A DNA stretch of 64,000 nt from NCBI GenBank assembly GCA_024276195.1, contig JAJRXR010000052.1, forward strand, positions 1 to 64,000, in the 5' to 3' direction. Both the position numbers and the translations under genes were made by a program. The DNA is from Planctomycetota bacterium. GTDB lineage: Bacteria; Planctomycetota; Phycisphaerae; Phycisphaerales; UBA1924. The notes beneath the pieces are model-generated. The model had not been told where the DNA came from and ran no database searches. It was given only the letters and a program-made list of their open reading frames with translations. This document shows, in pieces, positions 33,074 through 43,061 of the stretch (within the stretch, counting starts at the first letter, position 1; the number at the start of each line of letters is the position of its first letter).

Positions 33074-34021
33074 ATGAGCAGTGCCCAAACAACCCGTGCC
33101 CAGGTCCAGCCCGACAAGGGCGCTGGCGGCACGCGCCTGCTCGGGCTCGTCTCGCCCGCGGGTCTGGGCATGATCGCGGTCCTGGGCGTCGTGTTCGTCG
33201 CGCTCTTTTACCGCTGGTTCCTCCGCCAGAACATGTGGAGCTCGGAGCGCGTCGAGGACTGGGGGCACGCCTACGTCATCCCCCTGATCAGCCTGTACAT
33301 CATCTGGCAGTCGCGCAAAGAACTCTCGCAGCTCCGGAGCGAGGTCTTCTGGCCCGGGCTGGCCCCGTTCCTGCTCGGCATCATGACCTATTTCGCGGGC
33401 GTCGTGACGATCCGCAACCACATGATCCAGGGCTTCGCGATCGTGCTGACGGTCTTCGGGCTGACGCTGCTGATGACCGGCCCGCGGATGATGAAATACC
33501 TGTTCGTCCCGATCGGGTACCTCGTGTTCGCGGTCACGGTCTCCGAGTCGATCATGCTCGCGATCACGTTCAAGCTCCAGCTCGTCGCGTCCGAGGGGGC
33601 GTACCTGATGCTGAACATGATCGGTCGCCCGCTGGGCTGGTTCAGCGTCGAGATCGACGGCAACCTCCTGGAAATCATCCACGGGACCAAGACCATCCCG
33701 ATGAACGTCGCCGAGGCGTGCTCCGGGATGCGCATGGTCGTCGCGTTCCTGGCGCTGGCCGTCGCGGTGGCGCTGCTCGCGTGCAAGCAGTGGTGGCAAC
33801 GAACAGCGCTGCTGCTGCTCGCGGCCCCGGTCGCGGTCCTGATGAACGTCATCCGGGTCACGGTGCTCGGGCTGGTCTCGCTGGGCAACCCGGAGCTGGC
33901 TACGGGCGACGCGCACACCGTCATCGGCACGCTGCTGCTCTTCCCCTCGCTGCTGCTCTTCCTGGGCATCGTCTGGGCGCTCAACCGGGTGTACCGCGAG
34001 CCGACCGGGAGGCTCTCATGA
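33074..34021 (+). CDS. exosortase/archaeosortase family transpeptidase
   Basis: A 315-residue polytopic membrane protein. The catalytic triad is visible: C216 in AEACSGMRM, R261 in NVIRVTVL, H281 in GDAHTVIG. The family cleaves PEP-CTERM-like C-terminal signals and transfers the protein to an acceptor, often linked to exopolysaccharide. I chose the ATG at 33074 (GGAG seven bases upstream) over an in-frame GTG at 32996. It overlaps the following gene by ATGA. No PEP-CTERM substrate is visible in this window. Confidence 0.9.
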   Translation: MSSAQTTRAQVQPDKGAGGTRLLGLVSPAGLGMIAVLGVVFVALFYRWFLRQNMWSSERVEDWGHAYVIPLISLYIIWQSRKELSQLRSEVFWPGLAPFLLGIMTYFAGVVTIRNHMIQGFAIVLTVFGLTLLMTGPRMMKYLFVPIGYLVFAVTVSESIMLAITFKLQLVASEGAYLMLNMIGRPLGWFSVEIDGNLLEIIHGTKTIPMNVAEACSGMRMVVAFLALAVAVALLACKQWWQRTALLLLAAPVAVLMNVIRVTVLGLVSLGNPELATGDAHTVIGTLLLFPSLLLFLGIVWALNRVYREPTGRLS

Positions 34022-34929
34022 CACGCAAAGGACGCTCGATCGTCGCGTTTGCAGTGGCGCTGGGCGTGATGGGCGCGGGGGCTGCGGGCTTTAGCGCCGC
34101 GATCAGCAAGTACCGCCTGCACCTGAACAAGCTCGAGATCTACCCGCCCAAGGACCGCCAGCTCTCGCAGCTCCCTGCGCAGGTCCCGGGGTGGGAACGC
34201 ATTGGCCCCGACCAGGTCGAGAGCGCCGAGGTGCTCGAGGTGCTCGGCACCGAGAACTACGTCTCCCGCTCGTACATCGAGACCGACCCCGAAGACCCGC
34301 GCAACCCGTTCCGGATCGAGCTGCACGCGGCGTACTACACCGGGATGATCGACACGGTGCCGCACGTCGCGGAGCGCTGCTTCGTGGGCGGCGGGTATCA
34401 GCAGTCCTCGGGCTCGCGTTCGGTCGCGCTCCCGCTGGACACCAGCTCGTGGTCCGTTGACGCGAGCGTCCCGGAGAACCTCCGGGGCCAGAGCGGCGCG
34501 CTCTACACCACGCGCCTGCACGAGTACCCGTACTCGGACACCCCGGGCACGCGCGTGCGCCTGCCGCGCGATGTCACGCCCGACCGCCCGATCAAGATGC
34601 GCGTCAGCGAGTTTGTCCTCGCAAAAAACCGACGCCTGTACGCGGGGTACTTCTTCATCGCCAACGGGGGCGCCGTGCCCAACGCCAACGATGTCCGCAC
34701 GCTCGCGTTCGATCTGACGAGTGACTACGCGTACTACCTCAAAGTCCAGGTGACCAGCGCCAGTGCAGGCTCGAGCGAAGAGTTCATCCAGCAGGCGGCG
34801 TCGCTGCTCGACGGGCTGCTCGGCGAGGTGATGCGCTGCGCCCCGGACTGGGTCGAGGTCGAAACAGGGCGATACCCCGAGGACAACCCCCGTCGCAAGG
34901 CGGACGACGAACCAATCGCGGGCGGCTGA
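34018..34929 (+). CDS. exosortase-associated EpsI-like protein (DUF3485)
   Basis: A 303-residue protein with an N-terminal membrane helix (SIVAFAVALGVMGAGAAGFS). The body has RIELHAAYYTGMIDTVPHVA, PHVAERCFVGGG and FFIANGGAVPNANDVR, typical of EpsI/DUF3485 partners of exosortases. Its gene overlaps the exosortase by four bases. Together they form the EPS-linked sorting module. Confidence 0.85.
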   Translation: MTRKGRSIVAFAVALGVMGAGAAGFSAAISKYRLHLNKLEIYPPKDRQLSQLPAQVPGWERIGPDQVESAEVLEVLGTENYVSRSYIETDPEDPRNPFRIELHAAYYTGMIDTVPHVAERCFVGGGYQQSSGSRSVALPLDTSSWSVDASVPENLRGQSGALYTTRLHEYPYSDTPGTRVRLPRDVTPDRPIKMRVSEFVLAKNRRLYAGYFFIANGGAVPNANDVRTLAFDLTSDYAYYLKVQVTSASAGSSEEFIQQAASLLDGLLGEVMRCAPDWVEVETGRYPEDNPRRKADDEPIAGG

Positions 34930-34995
34930 GCCCGAAACAGAGATGACGATCGGTGCACGCGGAGCGCGGAGCAGCGAGACAGGAAGGGACCGACG

Positions 34996-37020
34996 ATGGC
35001 TTCGCAGCAGGTGAACAAAAAGTTCGTGGTGGTTCTGGTCACGGGGATCGTGCTGCTGCTGGGCGTGATGCTCGTGGCGTATGTGACGTTCCTGCGCAAG
35101 TCGGGCGACGACTACGCCCGTCTGGGTGACCAGATGATGGCCGAGGGCAACGCGAAGCAAGCCGGGATCAACTACGGGATGGCGTACGGGCACGACCGCT
35201 CGCGCGTTGACTGGCTCGAGAAGTGGATCGGATCGCTCGAGTCATGGACCCCCGAGACCCGGACCGAATACTCCGGCGCGTACCGCCAAAAGTACATCCC
35301 GGTGCTGCAGACCTTGTCACAGGTCAAGGGCGGCGGAACCGACATCGAGGCGCACGACCAGTACCTGGGCCTCATGCGCGAGCAATCGCTGCACTCGCGC
35401 TACTCGCGGGAGGGCGCCGACGCCATGATCGCCCAGAGCGAAAACGCCTACCGCTTCTTCGAGTACACCCCCTCCGACCAGACCGAGTGGAAGCGCCTGC
35501 TCCGCTACCGGGGTCTGGCGATCAGCCGGATCATCTCCGAGGGCGCCACCCTGGACGAGGGCATGCACGAGCAGTCCGTCGAAGACCTGACCGCGGCGCT
35601 CAGCGAACGCCCGGACGATTCAGAGTCGCTGCGCGGTTTGCTCTCGATCCGCCTGCGCGATGCGTACGACGCTCGCGTTGACGACGACTTCGAGGCGGCG
35701 CAAACCCTTCTCGACGAGGCCCGGCGCGAGGTTCTCGCGTTCACCAAGACCAACCCCTCGTCCCCCGACGGGCTGCTCGCGAAGCTGACCGTCGAGGTCG
35801 AGCAGCTCCGCCACGACACGATGCGCGAGAACGCCTCCACCGGGCAGACCGGACGCATCACCAACACCGCCCAGTTCAAGCCCCAGCTCGACCGGATCGT
35901 GTCGCTGGTCGAGCAAGACCCGACGGCGCCCGGGACAGCCCGACTCGCCGCCCGTTTCCGGGTGCTCGAGGCGTCGCTCGATCCCGAGGCGAAGCTCTCG
36001 CGATCTGAGCGGATGGCTCGCCTGCTCGTCGAGCAGGACGAGAAGGACGCGTCGGCGTTGATGCTGCTCGCCCGGATTCTCGAGGCGCAGGGCGAGACCG
36101 ACGAGCAGATCACGGTCCTGCGCAAGATCCAGGATCTCGAGTCGCGCCCGCTGAGCCTCGAGGGCATGCTCCAGTTCTCGTTCCAGGAATCGGCCTTGGG
36201 CGACGAGGCCATGGCTTACCTGACAAACCTCTCGAAGATCGAGGACACACCCGAGAACGAGGCGGCACGCGCCGAGCAGCTCCGCCAGGCCGAGGACGCG
36301 CGCCGGCGCTTCGCCCAGATCGTCCCCGAGGGCAACGGGCGCCTGCTCATGGTTGACGGCATGATCGCTCTGGCGCACGAGGACTACCCCAAGGCCCTCT
36401 CGCTGTTCCGCCAGTTCAACGAGCTCGCCTCATACCAGGATTTCGACGGCCTCTGGCGTGAGGCACAGGTCGCCATGCTGCTCAGGCAGAACGGCGTCGC
36501 CCGCGACCGCCTCACCCAGATGCGCGACATGCAGCCCCGGAACCTGCCCGCGACACTGATGCTCGGACGCGTCGAGATCTATCTCAACGATCTCGACGGC
36601 GCCAAGGACCTGTTCGAGGAAGCTCTCGAGATCGACCCCACAAACGAGGTCGCGATCGACGGGCTCCGAGAGGTCCGCCAGCTGCTCGGCGAGCTGGAGG
36701 TCGAGGATCCGATCGTGGGCGCCCTGCTCGAATCCAGGCGCCTGCTGGGCGGTTCGGCCGAGCTCGTCGGCGACCCCCGGGCCTCGATCAACTACCTCTC
36801 CGGGCAGATCGAACGTCTGGAGTATGACCCGCGGATCGCGCGCGAGCTGGCCGGGCTGCACCTCGGGCAGAACGAGATGGACGAGGCCCGGAACGTCATC
36901 CACAAGGCCGTCGCCAAGCACCCGGACGATTCCGATCTCAAGATCGTGCAGCAGGCGCTGCTGGCCGACAACCTGATCGATGCGCGGATCCGCCTGTACG
37001 AGCTGTCCGACGCGCCGTAG
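34996..37020 (+). CDS. large TPR protein of the EPS locus, N-terminal part (ends at in-frame TAG)
   Basis: 674 residues: one membrane helix (about 10-30) then TPR-like helical repeats to the end. It stops at TAG (37018-37020). The next 879 codons (37033-39672) continue in the same frame with no gap, as if the gene were one of 1,559 codons split by a single nonsense codon. TPR proteins of this size occur in exosortase EPS loci (PrsT-like). Whether the two parts are separate or a pseudogene cannot be decided here. Confidence 0.75.
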   Translation: MASQQVNKKFVVVLVTGIVLLLGVMLVAYVTFLRKSGDDYARLGDQMMAEGNAKQAGINYGMAYGHDRSRVDWLEKWIGSLESWTPETRTEYSGAYRQKYIPVLQTLSQVKGGGTDIEAHDQYLGLMREQSLHSRYSREGADAMIAQSENAYRFFEYTPSDQTEWKRLLRYRGLAISRIISEGATLDEGMHEQSVEDLTAALSERPDDSESLRGLLSIRLRDAYDARVDDDFEAAQTLLDEARREVLAFTKTNPSSPDGLLAKLTVEVEQLRHDTMRENASTGQTGRITNTAQFKPQLDRIVSLVEQDPTAPGTARLAARFRVLEASLDPEAKLSRSERMARLLVEQDEKDASALMLLARILEAQGETDEQITVLRKIQDLESRPLSLEGMLQFSFQESALGDEAMAYLTNLSKIEDTPENEAARAEQLRQAEDARRRFAQIVPEGNGRLLMVDGMIALAHEDYPKALSLFRQFNELASYQDFDGLWREAQVAMLLRQNGVARDRLTQMRDMQPRNLPATLMLGRVEIYLNDLDGAKDLFEEALEIDPTNEVAIDGLREVRQLLGELEVEDPIVGALLESRRLLGGSAELVGDPRASINYLSGQIERLEYDPRIARELAGLHLGQNEMDEARNVIHKAVAKHPDDSDLKIVQQALLADNLIDARIRLYELSDAP

Positions 37021-37032
37021 GTCAACCGGCTG

Positions 37033-39672
37033 GTGGGCGTGTACAGCGTCTACCGCGCGGCCCAGCGCGACGACGAAGCGGAGGCGACACTCGCCCGCCT
37101 CATCGAGATCGCGCCCGAAAACTCCATGGTGCTGAACCTGCGCATGATCGCCGCGCTGACGTCGAAAGACGACGACGAGGCCGAGCGTGTGGTCGAGATT
37201 GCGCAGCGGACCGACGCCGACCGCGTCGGTGGGCTGACGTTCGTCGCCCGCCTGGAATCGTCGCGCGGGCGCGGCGCCGAGGCGGTCGAGGCGCTCCGGC
37301 GAGCGATCGCCCAGGGCTCGGCCGACGCCAGCGTCTACCGCATGCTCGCGCTCCAGCAGATCCAGCTCCGCAAGTACGACGACGCGCTGGCGACCTACCA
37401 GGACGCCCTCGCCATCCGCCCCGACGATCTCCCGTCCATCCTCGAGTATCTGCGCACGCTCGTGACCCTCAACAGAACACAAGAGGCCCTGATCCGCGCC
37501 CGCGAGATGGAACGCTACGGGCGGACCTCGGGCCAGTACATGGACCTGCGGCTCCGCCTCGAATCCGTCGCGGGCGGCCCCGTGGGCGTGCAGTTCGCCA
37601 TCGACCAGAGGCGCCAGCTCCTGGAGCTGGACCCGAGCGACCGGATCAACCGGACCGAGCTCGTTCGCCTCTACATCATCGGCAAGCAGTTTGATCTGGC
37701 CCGCCCGCTGCTCGACGAGCTCCGGGGCGAGCAGGATGCGCTCCTGCTCGTCGAGCTCGACGCCCGCTGGCACGCCGACCAGGTCACGGTCCGGGTCAAC
37801 GACACCCCCCGCGACGGCGTGGAGATGGCCCGGGGTGTCTACGTCTCGTACCTGCTGGCCCAGGATAGTGACAAGGTCAACGAGGACGTGTACGTCTCGA
37901 TGGCTCAGTTCATGCTCCAGCGCGGTCGCCGCCAGGTCGCGATCGACGCGCTCATCGAAGCCCGCGAGTTCCAGGACCCGGAGACACGCCGGGCCGACCG
38001 GATGCTCGCCAACGTGTACGCGGCGGTCGATCAGTGGGACGACGCGCTCTCGCTCTACCGCTCGTTCACGCAGGGCGGGACCGACGCTGAGAACCTCAGC
38101 TACCAGAAGCGCGTCGTCGAGTCGCTGCTGCGTCTGAACCGGTACGACGAGGGCGCGCAGGAGCTTGCGAAGATCGAGGACCGGGCCGCGACGGACACGA
38201 CGATCCGTCTGCAGCAGGCCGAGCTTGCCCTGGCCCGGGGCGATTATGACGGCGCGATCGCTCTGCTCGACAAGGCGGTGTCGGAGAACCCGACCGAGCC
38301 GCTGGTATACATCCAGCGCGCCCTGGCCAAGAGCCGCCAGCCAGAGCTCGCGGGCGACGTGCTCGCCGACCTCGAGCAGGCGCTCAAGCTCAACCCGAAC
38401 GACTGGCGGACGCTGCGCGTGCGCGCGGGGGTTTATTACGATCAAGGGCGTGACGATGATGCAATCGACGACCTGCGCGCGACGCTGCGTCTGAACCCGA
38501 GCCTCGACGAGGTGCTGCTCGGGCTGGTGCTCGAGCTGATCGAGCGTGGGCGCGGCGGCGAGGCCCAGAGCCTGGCCGAGGATGTCATCGAGCGCCGCCA
38601 GGGCGACGTCCAGCTCAGCGCCAAGGTCGCGGGGTTGTTCGCCGAGCAGGAAAGATGGGGACGTGCCGCGCGGTTCTACTCCGCCGCGTGGGAACGGAGC
38701 CGCTCCGAAGCGATCGCCGGGGCGCTGATTGACGCGAACCTGCGCACCGATCCGCCCAACATCCGAAACGCGCGCGACGTGCTGACCGGGCTCATCGAGA
38801 ACGGGGCCGATGCGCGCGAGGACCCGCAGATCCTGGGCATCCGGGCGATCATCGACTACGCCGCAGGCCAGAAGAGCAACGCCGAGGAGCGCATGATCAT
38901 CGCCTTCGAGAAGGCGCTGCTCAAGATCGATTCCGACCCGGGGCAGCTCAACTCCTGGAACATCAACACGGCCCGCATGTTCGACAACGAGCCGGACAGC
39001 ACCATGCTCGCGTTCATGAGCCGCCTGGCCCGGACGCAGGCGCCAGGCTCGCCCGGGCGAGAGTGGCTCGACTACTTCATGGCCCTGCGGATGCTTGCCT
39101 CCGACGAGACACGCTCGCAGGCGTTGGATGTGCTGGCCTCGCTCTACACGAGCGCGAGAACGGCGCACATCCCGCGTCTTGCGTACCGCGTCGCCGGTTC
39201 CGTCCCCTACGCCGACGGCGACTACGCCAAGGCCGAGCAGATCTGGACCGAGGGGCTCGAAAGGTTCCCGGACGACTGGGAGATGCTCAACAACCTGGCG
39301 TACCTCATCGGTGAAAAACTCGCCCAACCCGCCCGGGGCCTGCCCCTGGCCCTGCAAGCCAAGGACGCCACGCGCGGGCAGAACGCTCAGGTGCTCGACA
39401 CGCTCGCGGCCATCCAGGTCGGGCTCGGAAAGAACGAGGACGCCAAGGCGACCCTGTTGCTCGCCAGGCGGTTGGTGCGCAACATTGACACCCGCCTGGC
39501 CCTGCTTGTTCGCCTTGCCAATGTCCACCTGGCCCTGGGCGAGGTGGAGCAGGCAAGAGAGCTGCTGGGGCAGATCAAGGGTGACGCCGGCGTCGGACGG
39601 AGCCGTCTGGAGCGGTACCAGTCCGATATTGATTCGCTTCAGTCTCAGATCGACTCAGCCGAGGGTCCGTGA
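37033..39672 (+). CDS. large TPR protein of the EPS locus, C-terminal part
   Basis: 879 residues of TPR repeats (LAIRPDDLPSILEYLRTLVT, DEVLLGLVLELIERG, LERFPDDWEMLNNLAYLIGE, LGKNEDAKATLLLARRL). It lies in the same frame as the preceding ORF, after an amber codon. Its only nearby start is a GTG at 37033 with no ribosome site, so independent translation is doubtful; readthrough or loss of function is more likely. Confidence 0.65.
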   Translation: MGVYSVYRAAQRDDEAEATLARLIEIAPENSMVLNLRMIAALTSKDDDEAERVVEIAQRTDADRVGGLTFVARLESSRGRGAEAVEALRRAIAQGSADASVYRMLALQQIQLRKYDDALATYQDALAIRPDDLPSILEYLRTLVTLNRTQEALIRAREMERYGRTSGQYMDLRLRLESVAGGPVGVQFAIDQRRQLLELDPSDRINRTELVRLYIIGKQFDLARPLLDELRGEQDALLLVELDARWHADQVTVRVNDTPRDGVEMARGVYVSYLLAQDSDKVNEDVYVSMAQFMLQRGRRQVAIDALIEAREFQDPETRRADRMLANVYAAVDQWDDALSLYRSFTQGGTDAENLSYQKRVVESLLRLNRYDEGAQELAKIEDRAATDTTIRLQQAELALARGDYDGAIALLDKAVSENPTEPLVYIQRALAKSRQPELAGDVLADLEQALKLNPNDWRTLRVRAGVYYDQGRDDDAIDDLRATLRLNPSLDEVLLGLVLELIERGRGGEAQSLAEDVIERRQGDVQLSAKVAGLFAEQERWGRAARFYSAAWERSRSEAIAGALIDANLRTDPPNIRNARDVLTGLIENGADAREDPQILGIRAIIDYAAGQKSNAEERMIIAFEKALLKIDSDPGQLNSWNINTARMFDNEPDSTMLAFMSRLARTQAPGSPGREWLDYFMALRMLASDETRSQALDVLASLYTSARTAHIPRLAYRVAGSVPYADGDYAKAEQIWTEGLERFPDDWEMLNNLAYLIGEKLAQPARGLPLALQAKDATRGQNAQVLDTLAAIQVGLGKNEDAKATLLLARRLVRNIDTRLALLVRLANVHLALGEVEQARELLGQIKGDAGVGRSRLERYQSDIDSLQSQIDSAEGP

Positions 39673-39744
39673 GGACCGACATAGGACGATGCGTGACATG
39701 CCCGAGAAGAAGACCCGCCTCGAGATGACAGCCGGAGCCAAGCG

Positions 39745-41961
39745 ATGAGCAGCCTCCCCGCCCCGACCACCCCGATGCCCACCCCCGGCGCCCGACGCCC
39801 CGGGCCGCCCACTGCGCCGCCCTCGGCGCAGCTTCCCGCAGTGACCATCGACCCGATCAAGCTGGCGCGCAAGTACATGTGGCTTGGCATGGCGACGTTG
39901 GTCCTGGGCGTCATAATCGGGTTTGGCTCGTTCGTGGTGCTGCGAAAGTTCGCCCCGAAGTACACCTCCGAGGTCATCTTCGAGTGCCTGCCCCCCGAGG
40001 ACAACCCGGCCGTCCGTGAGGGCACGGGCAACGAGGACGAGATGGAGCGGTTCATGCTCTCGCAGGTCTCGCGCATGGTGTCCGAGCCCGTGCTCGAGCG
40101 CATCGTCCGCGACCCCCGCCTGCTCACGGAGGCCTCCAGCTGGACCAAGGACGTTATGAACAAGGGCGTCATCGACGCGGACGATGCCCTCGAAGAGCTG
40201 AGCGATACGGTCTCCGCACGGGTCGTCCCGGGCACCAACTACATCCGCATGACCGCAAACGACAGCGACCCCAACGAGGCGACCGCGCTCGTGAAGCTCA
40301 CCAAAGACGCCTACCTCTTTGAGCTGCGGAGATCGAGCAACACCGAGTTCTCGGCCAGGAAGGACTCCATCAAGCAGCAGATCGACCAGCTCGATCAGGA
40401 GATCAAAGACCTCAACGCCAAGCGCGCCCGTATCGTTACTGAAGAAGGTGTCGATTCGGTCCAGCAGAATCACACGGAAGCGTCGCAGAACCTGAGCCTG
40501 ATCGTCGCCCAGCTTGTGGTAATGGGCCAGTCGATCGAGGCGAACAAAGTCACCGTCGCTCGTCTGGAAACGATGCTCGAAAGCACGGCCGGGATCACCT
40601 ACACCGACACCCAACGCATCCTCATCGAGCAGAATCCCCATGTCGCGACTCTGCTCAGCCAGCTCCACGCGCTCACCAACTCTCGGCGCTCGCTCAGGCA
40701 GAGCGGCGTCATGCCCGGGCACCGCAGCTACAAGACCGTGGAAGCGCAGATCGCCGCCACGGAGCAGGAGCTCCAGTCCGCCCGCGAAGATGAGCTGCTC
40801 AAGCTCTTCAACGCGGAGCTGGACAACGCCCGCTCGGCCAACGCGCAGTTCTCGGCCCAGGTCTCCAGCCTGATGCGCCAGCGTGAAGACCTGCGCCTTC
40901 AGCTGACAGACCTGACCCGGATCCTGGCCGACATCGAGGACCTCGACGCCCGCATCTCGCAGATGATTGCGAGCCGCACGGAGCTGGAGGTCGATCTGCG
41001 GAGCGTCACCGCGACCGGGCGTGCCGAGCGAGGCCCGCGCGTGCAGGTCATCCAGTCCGAACGCATCCCCTCCCGCGTCTCGTTCCCGAAGCTGCTCGTC
41101 ATGGTCCCGGCGGGTGTGCTGCTGACCGGATCGCTGTTCGCCGGCATCATCGTCATCCGCGAAGTGCTCGACCAGCGTGTCAAGAGCCCGGCGGACGTCG
41201 CGATGATCCCCCATGCCCGCGTCCTCGGGATGATCCCCGTCGCGAGCGAAGACCCGCTGAGCCCGGACTCGGTCGAGACCGTGTTCAGAGACGAGCCCAA
41301 ATCGATCCTGGCCGAGAGTTTCCGCCAGATCCGCACGCCGCTGCTCAAGAAGATGCAGCGCGCCGGGCACCGGTCGCTGCTGGTGGCCTCGGGCATGCCC
41401 GGATCCGGGGCGACGACGGTCACGGTCAACCTGGCCTTCGCGTGCGCCGCTGCCGAGCAGCGCGTGCTCATCATCGACGCGAACTTCCGACGCTCGAGCA
41501 TCCACCGGATCTTCGGGCAGGGCGAGGCGCCGGGCCTGAGCGACGTGCTCGCGGGCGCCGCGGCTCTGAGCAAGGTGGCGCGCAAGACCGACACCGAGCG
41601 GGTGGACATCCTGCCCGCCGGGTCGCGCGAGCACCGCGTGTTCGAGCGTCTGGGCTCAGAGAAAATGTCCGAGCTGCTGGCCGAGGCGACTGCGGACTAT
41701 GACATGGTGCTGATCGACGTTTCGCCCGCGATCGTCTCGGGCGACGCCGTGTCGCTGGCCAACCGCGTGGACGCGAGCATCCTGGTCGTCCGGGCGCTCT
41801 ACGAGAAGCGGGGCATGGTCGCCCGCCTGCGCAACGAGCTGGGCGAAGCCCGGGGCGAGATGCTCGGCGTGGTCGTCAACGCCGTCCGTTCCGCCGCCGG
41901 CGGGTACATGCGTAAGAACATCCGCACCTCCCACGCCTACCAATCCGAGGACGCCGCCTAG
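39745..41961 (+). CDS. Wzz/BY-kinase-type polysaccharide co-polymerase with degenerate P-loop
   Basis: A 738-residue protein: Pro-rich N-terminus, TM1 near 46-68, a coiled periplasmic Wzz region, TM2 near 452-475, then a tyrosine-kinase-like ATPase domain from about residue 500. The deviant Walker A reads SGMPGSGATTVTVNLA, where GKST/GKSS is normal; A556 replaces the lysine. Walker A' (LIIDANFRRSS) and Walker B (MVLIDVSPAI) remain. The C-terminus has only two tyrosines (GYMRKNIRTSHAYQ), not a cluster. It sits between the TPR protein and the epimerase. Confidence 0.85.
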   Translation: MSSLPAPTTPMPTPGARRPGPPTAPPSAQLPAVTIDPIKLARKYMWLGMATLVLGVIIGFGSFVVLRKFAPKYTSEVIFECLPPEDNPAVREGTGNEDEMERFMLSQVSRMVSEPVLERIVRDPRLLTEASSWTKDVMNKGVIDADDALEELSDTVSARVVPGTNYIRMTANDSDPNEATALVKLTKDAYLFELRRSSNTEFSARKDSIKQQIDQLDQEIKDLNAKRARIVTEEGVDSVQQNHTEASQNLSLIVAQLVVMGQSIEANKVTVARLETMLESTAGITYTDTQRILIEQNPHVATLLSQLHALTNSRRSLRQSGVMPGHRSYKTVEAQIAATEQELQSAREDELLKLFNAELDNARSANAQFSAQVSSLMRQREDLRLQLTDLTRILADIEDLDARISQMIASRTELEVDLRSVTATGRAERGPRVQVIQSERIPSRVSFPKLLVMVPAGVLLTGSLFAGIIVIREVLDQRVKSPADVAMIPHARVLGMIPVASEDPLSPDSVETVFRDEPKSILAESFRQIRTPLLKKMQRAGHRSLLVASGMPGSGATTVTVNLAFACAAAEQRVLIIDANFRRSSIHRIFGQGEAPGLSDVLAGAAALSKVARKTDTERVDILPAGSREHRVFERLGSEKMSELLAEATADYDMVLIDVSPAIVSGDAVSLANRVDASILVVRALYEKRGMVARLRNELGEARGEMLGVVVNAVRSAAGGYMRKNIRTSHAYQSEDAA

Positions 41962-42029
41962 ACCCCGCCAACGCCCAACCGTACCCTCCGCGCCCCCGCG
42001 GATGACACGTTCACAAGAGAGAGACCGGC

Positions 42030-43061
42030 GTGCCCACACGCACACCCAAGCCCACCCCGACACGCCCCGCCAACGCGGGGCGTGTCCTCGTGTCGGGCGG
42101 CGCTGGCTTCATCGGCTCTCACCTCGTCGAACGCCTCGTCGATCGCGGCGACCGCGTCTGCGTGGTTGACGACCTCTCCACCGGAGCCGAGGCCAACCTC
42201 GCCCGGGTCCGCGACCGCATCGACTTCATCGGGCAAGACCTCGCGCTCGCGCTCTCGGGCGATCTCGCGGGCGAGCGGTTCGGACAGATCTACCACCTCG
42301 CCGCGGCCGTCGGCGTCGAACTCGTCATGAACGAGCCCGTCCGCGCCATCGAGACCAACGTCGATCTCACCGCCCAGGTTCTCCGCTTCAGCGCCAACAC
42401 CAACACCCCCACCCTCATCGCCTCCAGCTCCGAGGTCTACGGCAAACCCGGCAAAGAACTCTTCAGCGAAGAGGACGACGTCCTCTACGGCCCCACCAGC
42501 GTGACGCGCTGGAGCTACGCATGCTCCAAAGCCATCGACGAGTACCTCGCCCTGGCCTACGCCCGCGAGGGGCGCGTGCCCGCCGTTGTCTGCCGCTTCT
42601 TCAACACCATCGGCCCCAGACAGCTCGGCGACTACGGCATGGTCGTCCCCCGCTTCGTCCGCGCCGCCCTCGCCGGCGAGCCCCTGCGCGTCTACGGCGA
42701 TGGCTCGCAATCACGCTGCTTCTGCGATGTCCGCGACGTCACCGAGCTGCTCCCGAGGCTGCTGGGCGAGCCTACCGCCGCCGGGCGCGTGTTCAACGTC
42801 GGCTCCGACACCCCGATCACGATCATGCAACTGGCCGAGCTTGTCATCGACACGCTCAAGAGCGATTCGACGATCACGACGGTCGCGTACTCGGACGCGT
42901 ACCCGGGCGGGTTCGAGGATCTGCGTCACCGCCGCCCGGATCTGACGCGCGTGCGTGACGCCGTCGGCTTCGAGAGCGTGACCCCGCTCGTGCAGACCAT
43001 CATGGACATCGCGGCCTCGGTCCGCCAGGGCGCCTCGCTCGAGGCCGAGGGCGGCGCATGA
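42030..43061 (+). CDS. NAD-dependent sugar-nucleotide epimerase/dehydratase
   Basis: A 343-residue extended SDR: dinucleotide loop GGAGFIGSH (from residue 23), SSSEVYG (residues 132-138), and the catalytic YxxxK (Y163, K167 in YACSKAIDEY). It probably modifies a UDP-sugar for the exopolysaccharide, as a 4-epimerase or UDP-glucuronate decarboxylase; I cannot tell which. GTG start with GAGAGACC upstream. Its stop overlaps the following start (ATGA). Confidence 0.85.
   Translation: MPTRTPKPTPTRPANAGRVLVSGGAGFIGSHLVERLVDRGDRVCVVDDLSTGAEANLARVRDRIDFIGQDLALALSGDLAGERFGQIYHLAAAVGVELVMNEPVRAIETNVDLTAQVLRFSANTNTPTLIASSSEVYGKPGKELFSEEDDVLYGPTSVTRWSYACSKAIDEYLALAYAREGRVPAVVCRFFNTIGPRQLGDYGMVVPRFVRAALAGEPLRVYGDGSQSRCFCDVRDVTELLPRLLGEPTAAGRVFNVGSDTPITIMQLAELVIDTLKSDSTITTVAYSDAYPGGFEDLRHRRPDLTRVRDAVGFESVTPLVQTIMDIAASVRQGASLEAEGGA

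Noticed and set aside
37018-37020. Amber codon read as pyrrolysine
   Set aside because: No pyl genes or PYLIS-type context visible, and the phylum is not known for it; mutation or error is simpler.
36430-39528. Long minus-strand frame of about 1,030 codons
   Set aside because: Antisense shadow of the TPR protein, composed of low-complexity Arg/Val/Gly-rich sequence without recognisable domains.
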